NCBI GenBank assembly: GCA_023436025.1
Contig: JAEZKX010000386.1
Coordinates: 1 to 5,444 of the forward strand
Direction of reading: 5' to 3'
Source of the DNA: Pseudomonadota bacterium
GTDB lineage: Bacteria; Pseudomonadota; Gammaproteobacteria; Burkholderiales; Burkholderiaceae_C
Length of the DNA stretch: 5,444 bases
This document shows positions 1 through 5,014 of the stretch, in pieces. The notes under the pieces are model-generated. The model had not been told where the DNA came from. It was given only the letters and a program-made list of their open reading frames with translations, and did no database searches. Position 1 is the stretch's first letter, and every line of letters starts with the position of its first letter. A program made the position numbers and the translations under genes.

Positions 1-647
1 GCTGGGCCGTGCGCACCGTGGTGCGGCTCGGCCCGCCGGCCGACACGCTGTTGAACTTCGCCAAGCAGGACGCCGCCGAGCTCCTCCTGCTGGGCGGCGG
101 CCGCCAGGGCCTGCTCGCCGGCTATGCGATCGGCTCGGTGGCGCTGCGGGTGGCGCCGGCCGCGCGGTGCCCGGTGGTGCTGGTGCGCGAGAGCGCCAAG
201 CTACCCGCGCAACTGGGCCTGCGGGCGCGCGTGACCGCCCCGGTGGACGGCTCGCCCGCGTCGCTGGTGGCGGTGCAGCGGCTGGCCGCTGGTGCCGCGG
301 TGCTGGGCGCGCTGCAGGTCGACCTGGTGCACTTCCGCCCCGGCCTGAGCCTGATCGCGGCCATGGCGCCGCCGCACGACGACGTGCTGGCGCAGTGGAG
401 CGGGCGCGAGTCCGAGAAGGTGTTGAGGGCCGCGGCCGACGTGCTGGCCGCCGCCGGCATCCCGTATGAAGTCCATGCGCTGACCGGCGAGCCCGATGCC
501 GCCATCGCCGCCTTCGCCCGCAGCAGCGGCGCCGACCTGGTGGCCATGGCCACGCGCGGCCGCGGCGCCATGCACCACCTGGTCCTGGGCTCGGTGGCGC
601 TGCGCACGGCGCACCTGAGCGAGGTGCCCGTGGCGCTGATGCGCTAG
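1..647 (+). CDS. Universal stress protein, two UspA domains, 5'-truncated by the window edge
   Basis: The frame is open to the left edge (codons in phase with position 3) and ends at TAG 645-647. The visible 214 residues are the second half of one UspA domain followed by a complete second one that begins near the APVDGSPAS stretch. Usp domains are cytoplasmic Rossmann-like folds that often bind ATP through a G-x2-G-x9-G(S/T) loop. In the first domain the loop (about 93-137) reads G-x2-R-x9-GS, so its second glycine is lost. In the second domain (about 549-593) it reads A-x2-G-x9-GS, close to canonical, with the TRGRG core. A GTG at 9-11 could be taken as a start, but it would leave half a domain, so the true start is almost certainly upstream of the window. 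The gene is convergent with another Usp gene 31 bp away. Its exact role is unknown; family members act in stress survival and signalling. Confidence 0.92.
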   Translation, partial: WAVRTVVRLGPPADTLLNFAKQDAAELLLLGGGRQGLLAGYAIGSVALRVAPAARCPVVLVRESAKLPAQLGLRARVTAPVDGSPASLVAVQRLAAGAAVLGALQVDLVHFRPGLSLIAAMAPPHDDVLAQWSGRESEKVLRAAADVLAAAGIPYEVHALTGEPDAAIAAFARSSGADLVAMATRGRGAMHHLVLGSVALRTAHLSEVPVALMR

Positions 648-678
648 GCGGCCCGTCCGCGATGGCGCGCCGCGCGCG

Positions 679-1548
679 TCACACCGACATCAGCACATCG
701 ACGCGCGACTGCGCCAGCACGCGGCGCGACAGGCTGCCGAGCATGATGTCGGTGGCGCGGCTGCCGCTGCCTTTGCCGACCACCACCAGCTGGCAGCCGA
801 GCTCTTCTTCCTGGTCCAGCGTGTGCGCCAGCGGATGGCCATGTAGCAGCATCGATGCGATGCCGGGTCCGCCAGCGGCCACCAGGCCCGCCATCTGCAG
901 GGCGGCTTCCTTCTCGGCGGCCTGCACGTAGCCGCGCAGCTCGCGCGCTTCCACGCCGGCCTGGCGCAGCTTGCCCTCGTAGGGCGCCTCGTAGGCATGC
1001 AGCGCATGGATGCGCGCATCCGGCGCGATGGCGCGGGCCCGCCGCACCGCCGCCAGCGAGGCGGGCGAGAAGTCGACCGGCACCAGCACGTCGCGGTAGG
1101 GCACTTCGGCGGGCGTGCGCACCACCAGCATCGATTGCGTCGCTTCGGCGAGCAGGCGCTCGGCGGTGGATCCGAGCAGCAGGTGGCGCGCGACGCTGGC
1201 GCCGCGCGCGCCCAGCACCACCAGGTCGGCCCCGGTGCGCTCGGCGGCGCCCCGGATCTCGGCGACGAGCTCGCCTTCGGCGAAGTGCAGCGTGGGCTGC
1301 ACGCCCAGCTCCTGCTGCAGCGCATGCGCCAGCTCCTCCATGCCGAAGCGCGCCGCGGCGTCCAGCCGGCTGCGCAGGTCGGCGGGCGGGTCGCTCACCA
1401 GGTGGCGCAGACGGTCGACGATGCCGGCCTCCTGCACGTGCACCAGGTGCAGGGCCGCGCCCGACTGCTGCGCGATGCGCGCCGCGCGGAACACGGCGTC
1501 GCGCGCGTGTCCCGACAGGTCGGTGGGGGCGAGGATGGTCTTGAACAT
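679..1548 (-). CDS. Tandem-domain universal stress protein (289 aa)
   Basis: This is a complete two-domain Usp protein with the typical tandem length of about 290 residues. Domain 1 spans roughly residues 1-145, opening MFKTILAPTDLS and carrying a canonical ATP loop G113-x2-G116-x9-G126-S127. Domain 2 spans roughly 150-289, opening YRDVLVPVDFS; its loop is G258-x2-S261-x9-G271-S272, so the second glycine is displaced. The start at ATG 1546-1548 is supported by the family N-terminus and by a good Shine-Dalgarno GGAAGGA (1557-1563) 8 nt upstream. The frame stays open further upstream to 1872, but that part lies inside rnk in another frame and is not Usp-like. The stop is TGA 679-681. The gene follows rnk on the same strand after 103 bp, so co-transcription is possible. 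Ligand and target are unknown. Confidence 0.94.
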   Translation of the reverse strand: MFKTILAPTDLSGHARDAVFRAARIAQQSGAALHLVHVQEAGIVDRLRHLVSDPPADLRSRLDAAARFGMEELAHALQQELGVQPTLHFAEGELVAEIRGAAERTGADLVVLGARGASVARHLLLGSTAERLLAEATQSMLVVRTPAEVPYRDVLVPVDFSPASLAAVRRARAIAPDARIHALHAYEAPYEGKLRQAGVEARELRGYVQAAEKEAALQMAGLVAAGGPGIASMLLHGHPLAHTLDQEEELGCQLVVVGKGSGSRATDIMLGSLSRRVLAQSRVDVLMSV

Positions 1549-1556
1549 GGCGAGGG

Positions 1557-1563
1557 TCCTTCC
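1557..1563 (-). promoter_or_regulatory. Ribosome binding site of the tandem Usp gene
   Basis: On the minus strand this reads GGAAGGA and ends 8 nt before ATG 1546-1548. It fixes the start of the 289-residue Usp protein and argues against the longer open frame. Confidence 0.75.
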
Positions 1564-1597
1564 GTTTTCTGGGCCGCTCCGCCGCGTCCCGGCCAGC

Positions 1598-1628
1598 GGG
1601 CGCGCCGGCCCGGCGGGACGTCGCGCCC
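1598..1628 (-). other. GC-rich inverted repeat between rnk and the Usp gene
   Basis: A perfect 7-bp inverted repeat pairs GGGCGCG (1598-1604) with CGCGCCC (1622-1628) around a 17-nt GC-rich loop that can fold further. It lies 24-54 bp past the rnk stop and well before the Usp ribosome binding site. No T run follows on the minus strand, so it is not a classic intrinsic terminator. It could be a processing or stabilising hairpin, or chance in GC-rich DNA. Confidence 0.25.
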
Positions 1629-1651
1629 GGAGGCGCTCGGCATGGCGGCCG

Positions 1652-2065
1652 TCAAGTCGTGTAGTCGCCGCTGGCTTCGGGCTGGAACAGCATTTCCGCC
1701 ACGCGCCCGGCGTGCGCCGCGCCCTGCGGGCCGCTCCAGTGTGCCATGTCGCCGACGCGCAGTCCCAGCAAGGCCGTGCCCAGCGGCGCGAGCACCGAGA
1801 CGCGGCCCGCGGCCGGGTCGGCATCGGCGGGGTAGCACAGCGCGATCTTGCGGCGCTCGCCGGTGGCGCCATCGGCGTACAGGACCTGGCTGTCCATGGT
1901 CACCACGTCGGGCGGCACGGCGGGGGAGGCGACGAGGTCGCTGAGGGCCAGCAACTCCTCCAGCACGGGGGCGTGCAGGGCGTCGGGCTGCTCGGTCAGC
2001 AGCCGGGTGAGGCGGACGTAGTCGGTCTGGGTGAGGGTGCGCTCGGGCGCGAGGGCGGCGGCCAT
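1652..2065 (-). CDS. rnk: Rnk, nucleoside diphosphate kinase regulator (GreA/GreB-fold, 137 aa)
   Basis: Rnk proteins bind RNA polymerase at the secondary channel and resemble GreA/GreB, with a short N-terminal helical hairpin and a FKBP-like C-terminal domain. In E. coli, Rnk was named for its effect on Ndk and nucleotide pools. The sequence fits this family: residues 1-48 are a helical N-terminus. Residues 54-59 (VVTMDS), 91-106 (VLAPLGTALLGLRVGD) and the end QPEASGDY (128-135) match the E. coli Rnk pattern as I remember it. The length of 137 is nearly that of E. coli Rnk (136), and too short for the long GreA coiled coil. ATG 2063-2065 has Shine-Dalgarno AAGGAG (2071-2076) 5 nt upstream. 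The stop lies 103 bp before the Usp gene on the same strand. A promoter candidate sits about 200 bp upstream behind a long leader. Confidence 0.93.
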   Translation of the reverse strand: MAAALAPERTLTQTDYVRLTRLLTEQPDALHAPVLEELLALSDLVASPAVPPDVVTMDSQVLYADGATGERRKIALCYPADADPAAGRVSVLAPLGTALLGLRVGDMAHWSGPQGAAHAGRVAEMLFQPEASGDYTT

Positions 2066-2070
2066 GGGGG

Positions 2071-2076
2071 CTCCTT
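2071..2076 (-). promoter_or_regulatory. Ribosome binding site of rnk
   Basis: On the minus strand this reads AAGGAG, with 5 nt to ATG 2063-2065. It supports the chosen rnk start. Confidence 0.75.
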
Positions 2077-2170
2077 GCAGGCAGGGCCGCGCGTGCAGGG
2101 CACGGGCAGCCGGGACATGCGCTGGTGGCGGGCCCGGCGGTTCGATGTGCGCTGAAAGGGGAAGGAAGGG

Positions 2171-2184
2171 GAGCCGCCGGGCTC
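2171..2184 (-). promoter_or_regulatory. Small hairpin plus pyrimidine tract in the rnk leader
   Basis: On the minus strand GAGCC-CGGC-GGCTC is a perfect 5-bp stem with a 4-nt loop. It is followed directly by a 17-nt pyrimidine tract (2170-2154) of mixed C and T. The stem begins inside the stop codon of the 24-codon ORF upstream. The arrangement resembles a weak terminator or attenuator before rnk. The stem is short and the tract is C-rich, so efficient intrinsic termination is doubtful. Confidence 0.3.
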
Positions 2185-2257
2185 AGGAAGGCGCGTGCGC
2201 GTGGCCGCGCGGCACGGCGTGCGGTGCTTGCGGCAGGATGGGGCGGCGGCGGATCAT
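2183..2257 (-). CDS. Possible leaderless 24-codon leader ORF upstream of rnk
   Basis: ATG 2255-2257 opens a 24-residue ORF ending at TGA 2183-2185. The peptide begins MIRRRPILPQ and ends in a His/Ala/Pro-rich tail. The ATG starts 6 nt after the TAGACT -10 candidate, which is where transcription would be expected to begin, so translation would be leaderless. Of 23 sense codons after the start, 20 end in G or C, in keeping with the window. I recognise no family. It may be a regulatory leader peptide for rnk or simply a chance ORF. Confidence 0.22.
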   Translation of the reverse strand: MIRRRPILPQAPHAVPRGHAHAPS

Positions 2258-2263
2258 GGGCAC

Positions 2264-2292
2264 AGTCTAGGCGGGGCCGGGTGGATCACCAA
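2264..2292 (-). promoter_or_regulatory. Candidate sigma-70-type promoter for rnk
   Basis: On the minus strand TTGGTG (2287-2292) is followed, after exactly 17 nt, by TAGACT (2264-2269). This matches the -35 consensus at 3 of 6 positions and the -10 at 4 of 6. It faces rnk, about 200 bp upstream of its start, inside the 288-bp gap after gor. Apart from this promoter, the small ORF and the hairpin, I see nothing else in that gap. Confidence 0.42.
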
Positions 2293-2330
2293 GCCGTGGC
2301 GTCAATGCCCCCGCGGTCCTTGCCAGAATG

Positions 2331-2349
2331 CCGCGGCCTTGTGCCGCAG
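2331..2349 (-). terminator. Hairpin just after gor (possible 3' end)
   Basis: In minus-strand RNA a 7-bp stem forms between 2343-2349 and 2331-2337 around a 5-nt loop, with one G-U pair. It starts 4 nt after the gor stop codon. No U run follows, so it may mark a Rho-dependent or processed 3' end rather than an intrinsic terminator. Confidence 0.3.
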
Positions 2350-2353
2350 AGGT

Positions 2354-3718
2354 TCAGGCAGGATCGCGCATGGTCACGAACTCCTCGGCGACCGTGGGGT
2401 GGATGCCGATGGTGGCGTCGAAGTCCGCCTTGGTGGCGCCGGCCTTCAGCGCGACGGCGAAGCCCTGCACCACCTCGCCGGCATCGGGGCCCACCATGTG
2501 CACGCCCAGCACGCGGTCGCTGGCGGCATCCACCACCAGCTTGAGCAGCGTGCGTTCGCTGCTGCCGCCCAGGGTGTGCTTGAGCGCGCGGAACTCGCTC
2601 TTGAAGACGCGCAGCTCGCGATGCCGCTTGCGCGCCTCCTGCTCGCTGAGTCCCACGCTGGCGAGGTTGGGATGGGTGAACACCGCGGTCGGCACCAGCG
2701 CGTAGTCCATGCGGCGGCGGCCCTCGCCGAACAGGTGGTCGACCACGCACATCGCCTCGGCCAGGGCCACCGGCGTCAGCTGCAGGCGGGCGATGACGTC
2801 GCCGATGGCATAGATCGAGGGCACCGAGGTGCGCAGCTGCGCGTCGACCTCGATGGCGCCGTTGGCGCGCTGGCGCACGCCCGCGGCCTCCAGGCCCAGC
2901 CCCGCAACGTTGGGCGTGCGACCGGTGGCGAACAGCACGGTGTCCGCTTCCAGCGTGGCGCCGCCGTCCAGCAGCAGCTGCAGGCCGTCGCCGGCGCGCT
3001 GCAGGGCCCGCACCTGCGTCTGCAGGCGCAGCGTCACGCCCTTCTTCATCATCTCGGCGGCAAGGAAGGCGCGCAGGTCGTCGTCGAAGCCGGCCAAGAT
3101 GCCGTCGCGCCGGTGCACCTGCGTCACCTGCGAGCCGAGCCCGTTGAAGATGGAGGCGAACTCGCTGGCGATGTAGCCGCCGCCCACCACCGCCAGCCGG
3201 CGCGGGAAGGGGTCGAGGTCGAACATGCTGTCGGAGGTGACGCCGAGCTCCGCTCCCGGCAGATCGGGCGTGACGGGCGTGCCGCCGGTGGCGATCAGGA
3301 TGGAGGTCGCCGTGTGGTGCCGCGTGGCCTGCGCGGTGCGCACGTGCACCGTGTGACCGTCGTCGCCCAGGCTGGCCCAGCCGCGCAGGATGTGCACGCC
3401 CGCGCCCACCAGCAATTGCTGGTAGACCTCGTTCAGGCGCGCGATCTCGCGCGCGCGGTTGGCCTTCAGCCGCGCCCAGTCGTGGCGCGCGGCGCCCAGG
3501 TCCCAGCCGAAGCCGGCCGCGTCCTCGAAGTCGGTGGCGAAATGCGCCGCGTAGCTGTACAGCTTCTTGGGAATGCAGCCGACGTTGACGCAGGTGCCGC
3601 CGAGCGCGGCCGCCTCCACCAGCGCGACGCGGGCGCCGCGGGACGCGGCCATGCGCGCGGCGCGCACGCCGCCGGAGCCGCCGCCGATGATGAGGAGGTC
3701 GAATTCATGGGATGCCAT
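2354..3718 (-). CDS. gor: Glutathione-disulfide reductase (454 aa)
   Basis: This cytoplasmic FAD flavoenzyme reduces glutathione disulfide with NADPH and works as a homodimer. The FAD site GGGSGG is at residues 12-17. The redox disulfide is C43-VNVG-C48, followed by IPKK with K51 matching the flavin-contact lysine. The NADPH Rossmann motif GGGYIA is at 179-184 with E186. The second FAD contact YAIGD is at 303-307. The C-terminal dimerisation domain supplies H440-P-T and E445, the proton relay from the partner subunit. The length is typical. ATG 3716-3718 gives the usual short N-terminus, but no Shine-Dalgarno precedes it. Of the two arginines that grip the NADPH 2'-phosphate in E. coli (R198, R204), the first is R203 here and the second is A209. 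The gene is divergent from the S4-domain gene across 92 bp. Confidence 0.96.
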   Translation of the reverse strand: MASHEFDLLIIGGGSGGVRAARMAASRGARVALVEAAALGGTCVNVGCIPKKLYSYAAHFATDFEDAAGFGWDLGAARHDWARLKANRAREIARLNEVYQQLLVGAGVHILRGWASLGDDGHTVHVRTAQATRHHTATSILIATGGTPVTPDLPGAELGVTSDSMFDLDPFPRRLAVVGGGYIASEFASIFNGLGSQVTQVHRRDGILAGFDDDLRAFLAAEMMKKGVTLRLQTQVRALQRAGDGLQLLLDGGATLEADTVLFATGRTPNVAGLGLEAAGVRQRANGAIEVDAQLRTSVPSIYAIGDVIARLQLTPVALAEAMCVVDHLFGEGRRRMDYALVPTAVFTHPNLASVGLSEQEARKRHRELRVFKSEFRALKHTLGGSSERTLLKLVVDAASDRVLGVHMVGPDAGEVVQGFAVALKAGATKADFDATIGIHPTVAEEFVTMRDPA

Positions 3719-3810
3719 GCGTGCATTCTGTCGCGCGCGGCGCGGGCCGGGGCGCGCGCCGGGCAAGGCACCGCGCGCTGGAGGACAATCGCGGCCATTC
3801 CCGAGCCCGC
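3719..3810. promoter_or_regulatory. Divergent promoter region between gor and the S4-domain gene
   Basis: These 92 bp must carry promoters for both neighbours, unless one is read from further away. Toward gor, CAGAAT (minus strand, 3725-3730) lies 6 nt before the ATG. Toward the S4-domain gene, GACAAT (3784-3789) lies 21 nt before its ATG. Each matches the -10 consensus at 4 of 6 positions, and neither has a convincing -35. Neither start codon has a ribosome binding site at normal spacing; GGAGGA at 3780-3785 is 25 nt from ATG 3811. The middle is a G/C-rich run of GCGC repeats. Confidence 0.4.
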
Positions 3811-4548
3811 ATGTCCACCGAAGCGCAACCCATCTCTGCCGATCTCCAGCTGTCCAAGGTCGTCGCCAACCTGATGCCCTGCTCGCGCTCCAAGGCGGAG
3901 CAGTACATCGCGCAAGGCTGGGTGCGGGTGGACGGCCAGCTGGTGCAGGAGCCGCAGCGGCGCATCGCACCGGGGCAGCGGGTCGAGGTCGATCCGCAAG
4001 CGCGCCTGGTGCCGGTGCTGCCGGTCACCATGCTGCTGCACAAGCCCGCCGGCCTGGACGGCGCGCAGGCGCAGGCCTGCATCGCCGATGCGACGCGCTG
4101 GGCCGGGGACACTTCGGGCGTGCGGCACCTCGCGGCCCACCGCCAGCACCTGGCCGCGCCGCTGCCGCTGCCGGACTTCGCCGGCGGGTTGGTGGTCTTC
4201 ACGCAGGAGCCGCGCGTGCTGCGCAAGCTGGTCGAAGAGGCGGCGCTGGTGGAGCAGGAGCTCAATGCCGACGTCGAGGGCAGCATCGCGCCCGACGGAC
4301 TGGCGCGCATGGCGCGCGGCGGCCTGGTCGTCGCGGGCCGGCCGCTGCCGCCGACACGCGTGAGCTGGCAGAGCGAGGCGCGGCTGCGCTTCGCGGTCAA
4401 GGGCATCGCGCCCGAATGGATCGCCCCACTGTGCGCGCAGGTGGGGCTCACGGTCACCGCGCTGCGGCGCATCCGCATCGGCCGGGTGGCCATGGCGGGC
4501 CTGCCGCCGGGGCAGTGGCGCTATCTGCGGCCGGACGAACGCTTCTAG
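3811..4548 (+). CDS. S4-domain protein related to RsuA/RluF pseudouridine synthases, catalytic motifs lost (245 aa)
   Basis: Residues 13-61 are an S4 RNA-binding domain with the CSRSKAEQYI core. The rest follows the RsuA/RluB/E/F layout: a LLHKPAGL strand (75-82), a GLVVFTQE strand (126-133) and a C-terminal RIRIGRVAMAGLPPGQWR block (220-237). Active members isomerise uridine to pseudouridine in rRNA or tRNA using an Asp in a G-R-L-D motif. Here the aligned R-L-D is P119-L120-P121, the conserved Tyr is L151, and the NRQIRRM motif is replaced by APEWIAPL (200-207). The protein may bind RNA without modifying it. Automatic annotation would probably call it a pseudouridine synthase. The start is ATG 3811, which gives the usual spacing to the S4 domain; the frame stays open back to 3712, but that would overlap the gor start. 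No Shine-Dalgarno is visible. It faces away from gor. Confidence 0.88.
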   Translation: MSTEAQPISADLQLSKVVANLMPCSRSKAEQYIAQGWVRVDGQLVQEPQRRIAPGQRVEVDPQARLVPVLPVTMLLHKPAGLDGAQAQACIADATRWAGDTSGVRHLAAHRQHLAAPLPLPDFAGGLVVFTQEPRVLRKLVEEAALVEQELNADVEGSIAPDGLARMARGGLVVAGRPLPPTRVSWQSEARLRFAVKGIAPEWIAPLCAQVGLTVTALRRIRIGRVAMAGLPPGQWRYLRPDERF

Positions 4549-4560
4549 GGACGTCCGGCC
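4529..4560 (+). terminator. 9-bp inverted repeat spanning the stop of the S4-domain gene
   Basis: GGCCGGACG (4529-4537) pairs perfectly with CGTCCGGCC (4552-4560) around a 14-nt loop that contains the TAG stop (4546-4548). In RNA this is a very stable stem. No T run follows, so termination would need Rho or act as a 3' stabiliser. It can fold on either strand and so may also serve the convergent small ORF. Confidence 0.42.
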
Positions 4561-4601
4561 CTTGCGCGCGTGCGCGCTCACCTTGCGCGCGAGCGCGCTC
4601 A
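4560..4601. repeat. Two tandem copies of a 21-bp GC-rich repeat
   Basis: Copy 1 (4560-4580) and copy 2 (4581-4601) are identical except at position 12 of the unit (T versus A). Copy 2 contains the perfect 10-bp palindrome GAGCGCGCTC (4591-4600). GCGCGC of copy 1 (4572-4577) can also pair with GCGCGC of copy 2 (4585-4590) across a 7-nt loop. The last three bases of copy 2 are the stop codon of the minus-strand 46-residue ORF, and copy 1 gives a second in-frame stop 21 nt later. Confidence 0.8.
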
Positions 4602-4739
4602 GAACGCCAGCAGGATGAAGGCGAGCAGGTAGGGCATCAGGGCGACGCCGCAGATGTAGCCGAGTTCGGCGCCGCTGGGCCAGCGGAAGCCGGCGTTCGA
4701 AGAAGAAGAAAGGTTCGCTTGGGTCTGGATGTCTTGCAT
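4599..4739 (-). CDS. Small single-span membrane protein (46 aa), unrecognised
   Basis: ATG 4737-4739 opens a 46-residue ORF ending at TGA 4599-4601. Residues 1-20 are polar with a run of four serines (11-14). Residues 26-46 form one strongly hydrophobic segment (LGYICGVALM, then PYLLAFILLAF) that reaches the C-terminus, as in a tail-anchored or small regulatory membrane protein. Of the 45 sense codons after the start, about 38 end in G or C, nearly all of them in the second half; the Leu-Ser stretch uses CTT and TCT codons that are unusual here. No clear ribosome binding site precedes the ATG. It is convergent with the S4-domain gene and may share a transcript with the minus-strand ORFs to its right. 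I do not recognise the family. A chance ORF is possible, but a hydrophobic helix of this quality is unlikely to be accidental. Confidence 0.55.
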   Translation of the reverse strand: MQDIQTQANLSSSSNAGFRWPSGAELGYICGVALMPYLLAFILLAF

Positions 4740-4841
4740 GGCGATTCGGATCGTTGGTTCGCAAAGGGCGCACGGCACCTGCCGCCGGCGCGGGGCGTCG
4801 GCAGCGGTCAGCGTGCGAACAGAGGGAGCGCGCGAGCGGCG

Positions 4842-4976
4842 CTAACGATCGGGAATGCCGAAAGACGCGCAGAGGCGCCAGCGGCGCGCCAGCCGGTGGG
4901 CGGCGCAGGATGCACGGGGGACGGAAGGCTGGAGGCGCCTTGCGTCTCGCCCGGCCGACAGGACGGGTTTCAACAT
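4842..4976 (-). CDS. Possible small Arg-rich protein or leader (44 aa), unrecognised
   Basis: ATG 4974-4976 opens a 44-residue ORF ending at TAG 4842-4844. The product begins MLKPVLSAG and is basic, with many Arg and three Cys and no membrane segment. Its main support is the start region: GGAG (4984-4987 on the minus strand) sits 7 nt before the ATG, and a TAAAAT -10 candidate lies about 50 nt upstream. Against it, only about three quarters of its codons end in G or C, lower than in the clear genes, and no family is recognised. It lies between the right-edge gene and the small membrane ORF, all on the minus strand. It may be a real small gene, a translated leader, or a decayed remnant. Confidence 0.27.
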   Translation of the reverse strand: MLKPVLSAGRDARRLQPSVPRASCAAHRLARRWRLCASFGIPDR

Positions 4977-4983
4977 GGGGTCT

Positions 4984-4987
4984 CTCC
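4984..4987 (-). promoter_or_regulatory. Ribosome binding site candidate for the 44-codon ORF
   Basis: On the minus strand GGAG, within GGAGAGA (4981-4987), lies 7 nt before ATG 4974-4976. It overlaps a small CTCT/AGAG stem (4982-4993) that could hide it in RNA. Confidence 0.35.
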
Positions 4988-5014
4988 GTAGAGGGATGCG
5001 GATCGCACGATGCG

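Noticed and set aside
9..11. GTG as the start of the first Usp gene
   Set aside because: It would begin in the middle of a Usp domain, and the frame is open to the window edge.
648..678. Terminator between the convergent Usp genes
   Set aside because: Only a 4-bp stem (648-651 with 657-660) and the palindrome GGCGCGCC (664-671) are present, with no T run on either strand.
1549..1872. N-terminal extension of the tandem Usp protein
   Set aside because: The extra 108 codons lie within rnk in another frame and are not Usp-like, while ATG 1546-1548 has a good ribosome binding site.
2324..2329. CAGAAT on the plus strand as an antisense promoter into gor
   Set aside because: It has no -35 at suitable spacing and no gene to drive; a single hexamer is weak evidence.
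3712..3810. Upstream ATG extension of the S4-domain gene
   Set aside because: It would overlap the gor start codon and adds an Arg/Ala-rich stretch before the normal S4 N-terminus.
2195..3874. 559-codon plus-strand open frame opposite gor
   Set aside because: It lies antisense to a clear glutathione reductase, and its composition (His, Gly, Ala, Val and Arg-rich) is the usual mirror of GC-rich coding sequence.
3567..4991. 474-codon plus-strand open frame
   Set aside because: It is out of frame with the S4-domain gene and gives an Ala/Gly/Arg-rich product with no domain.
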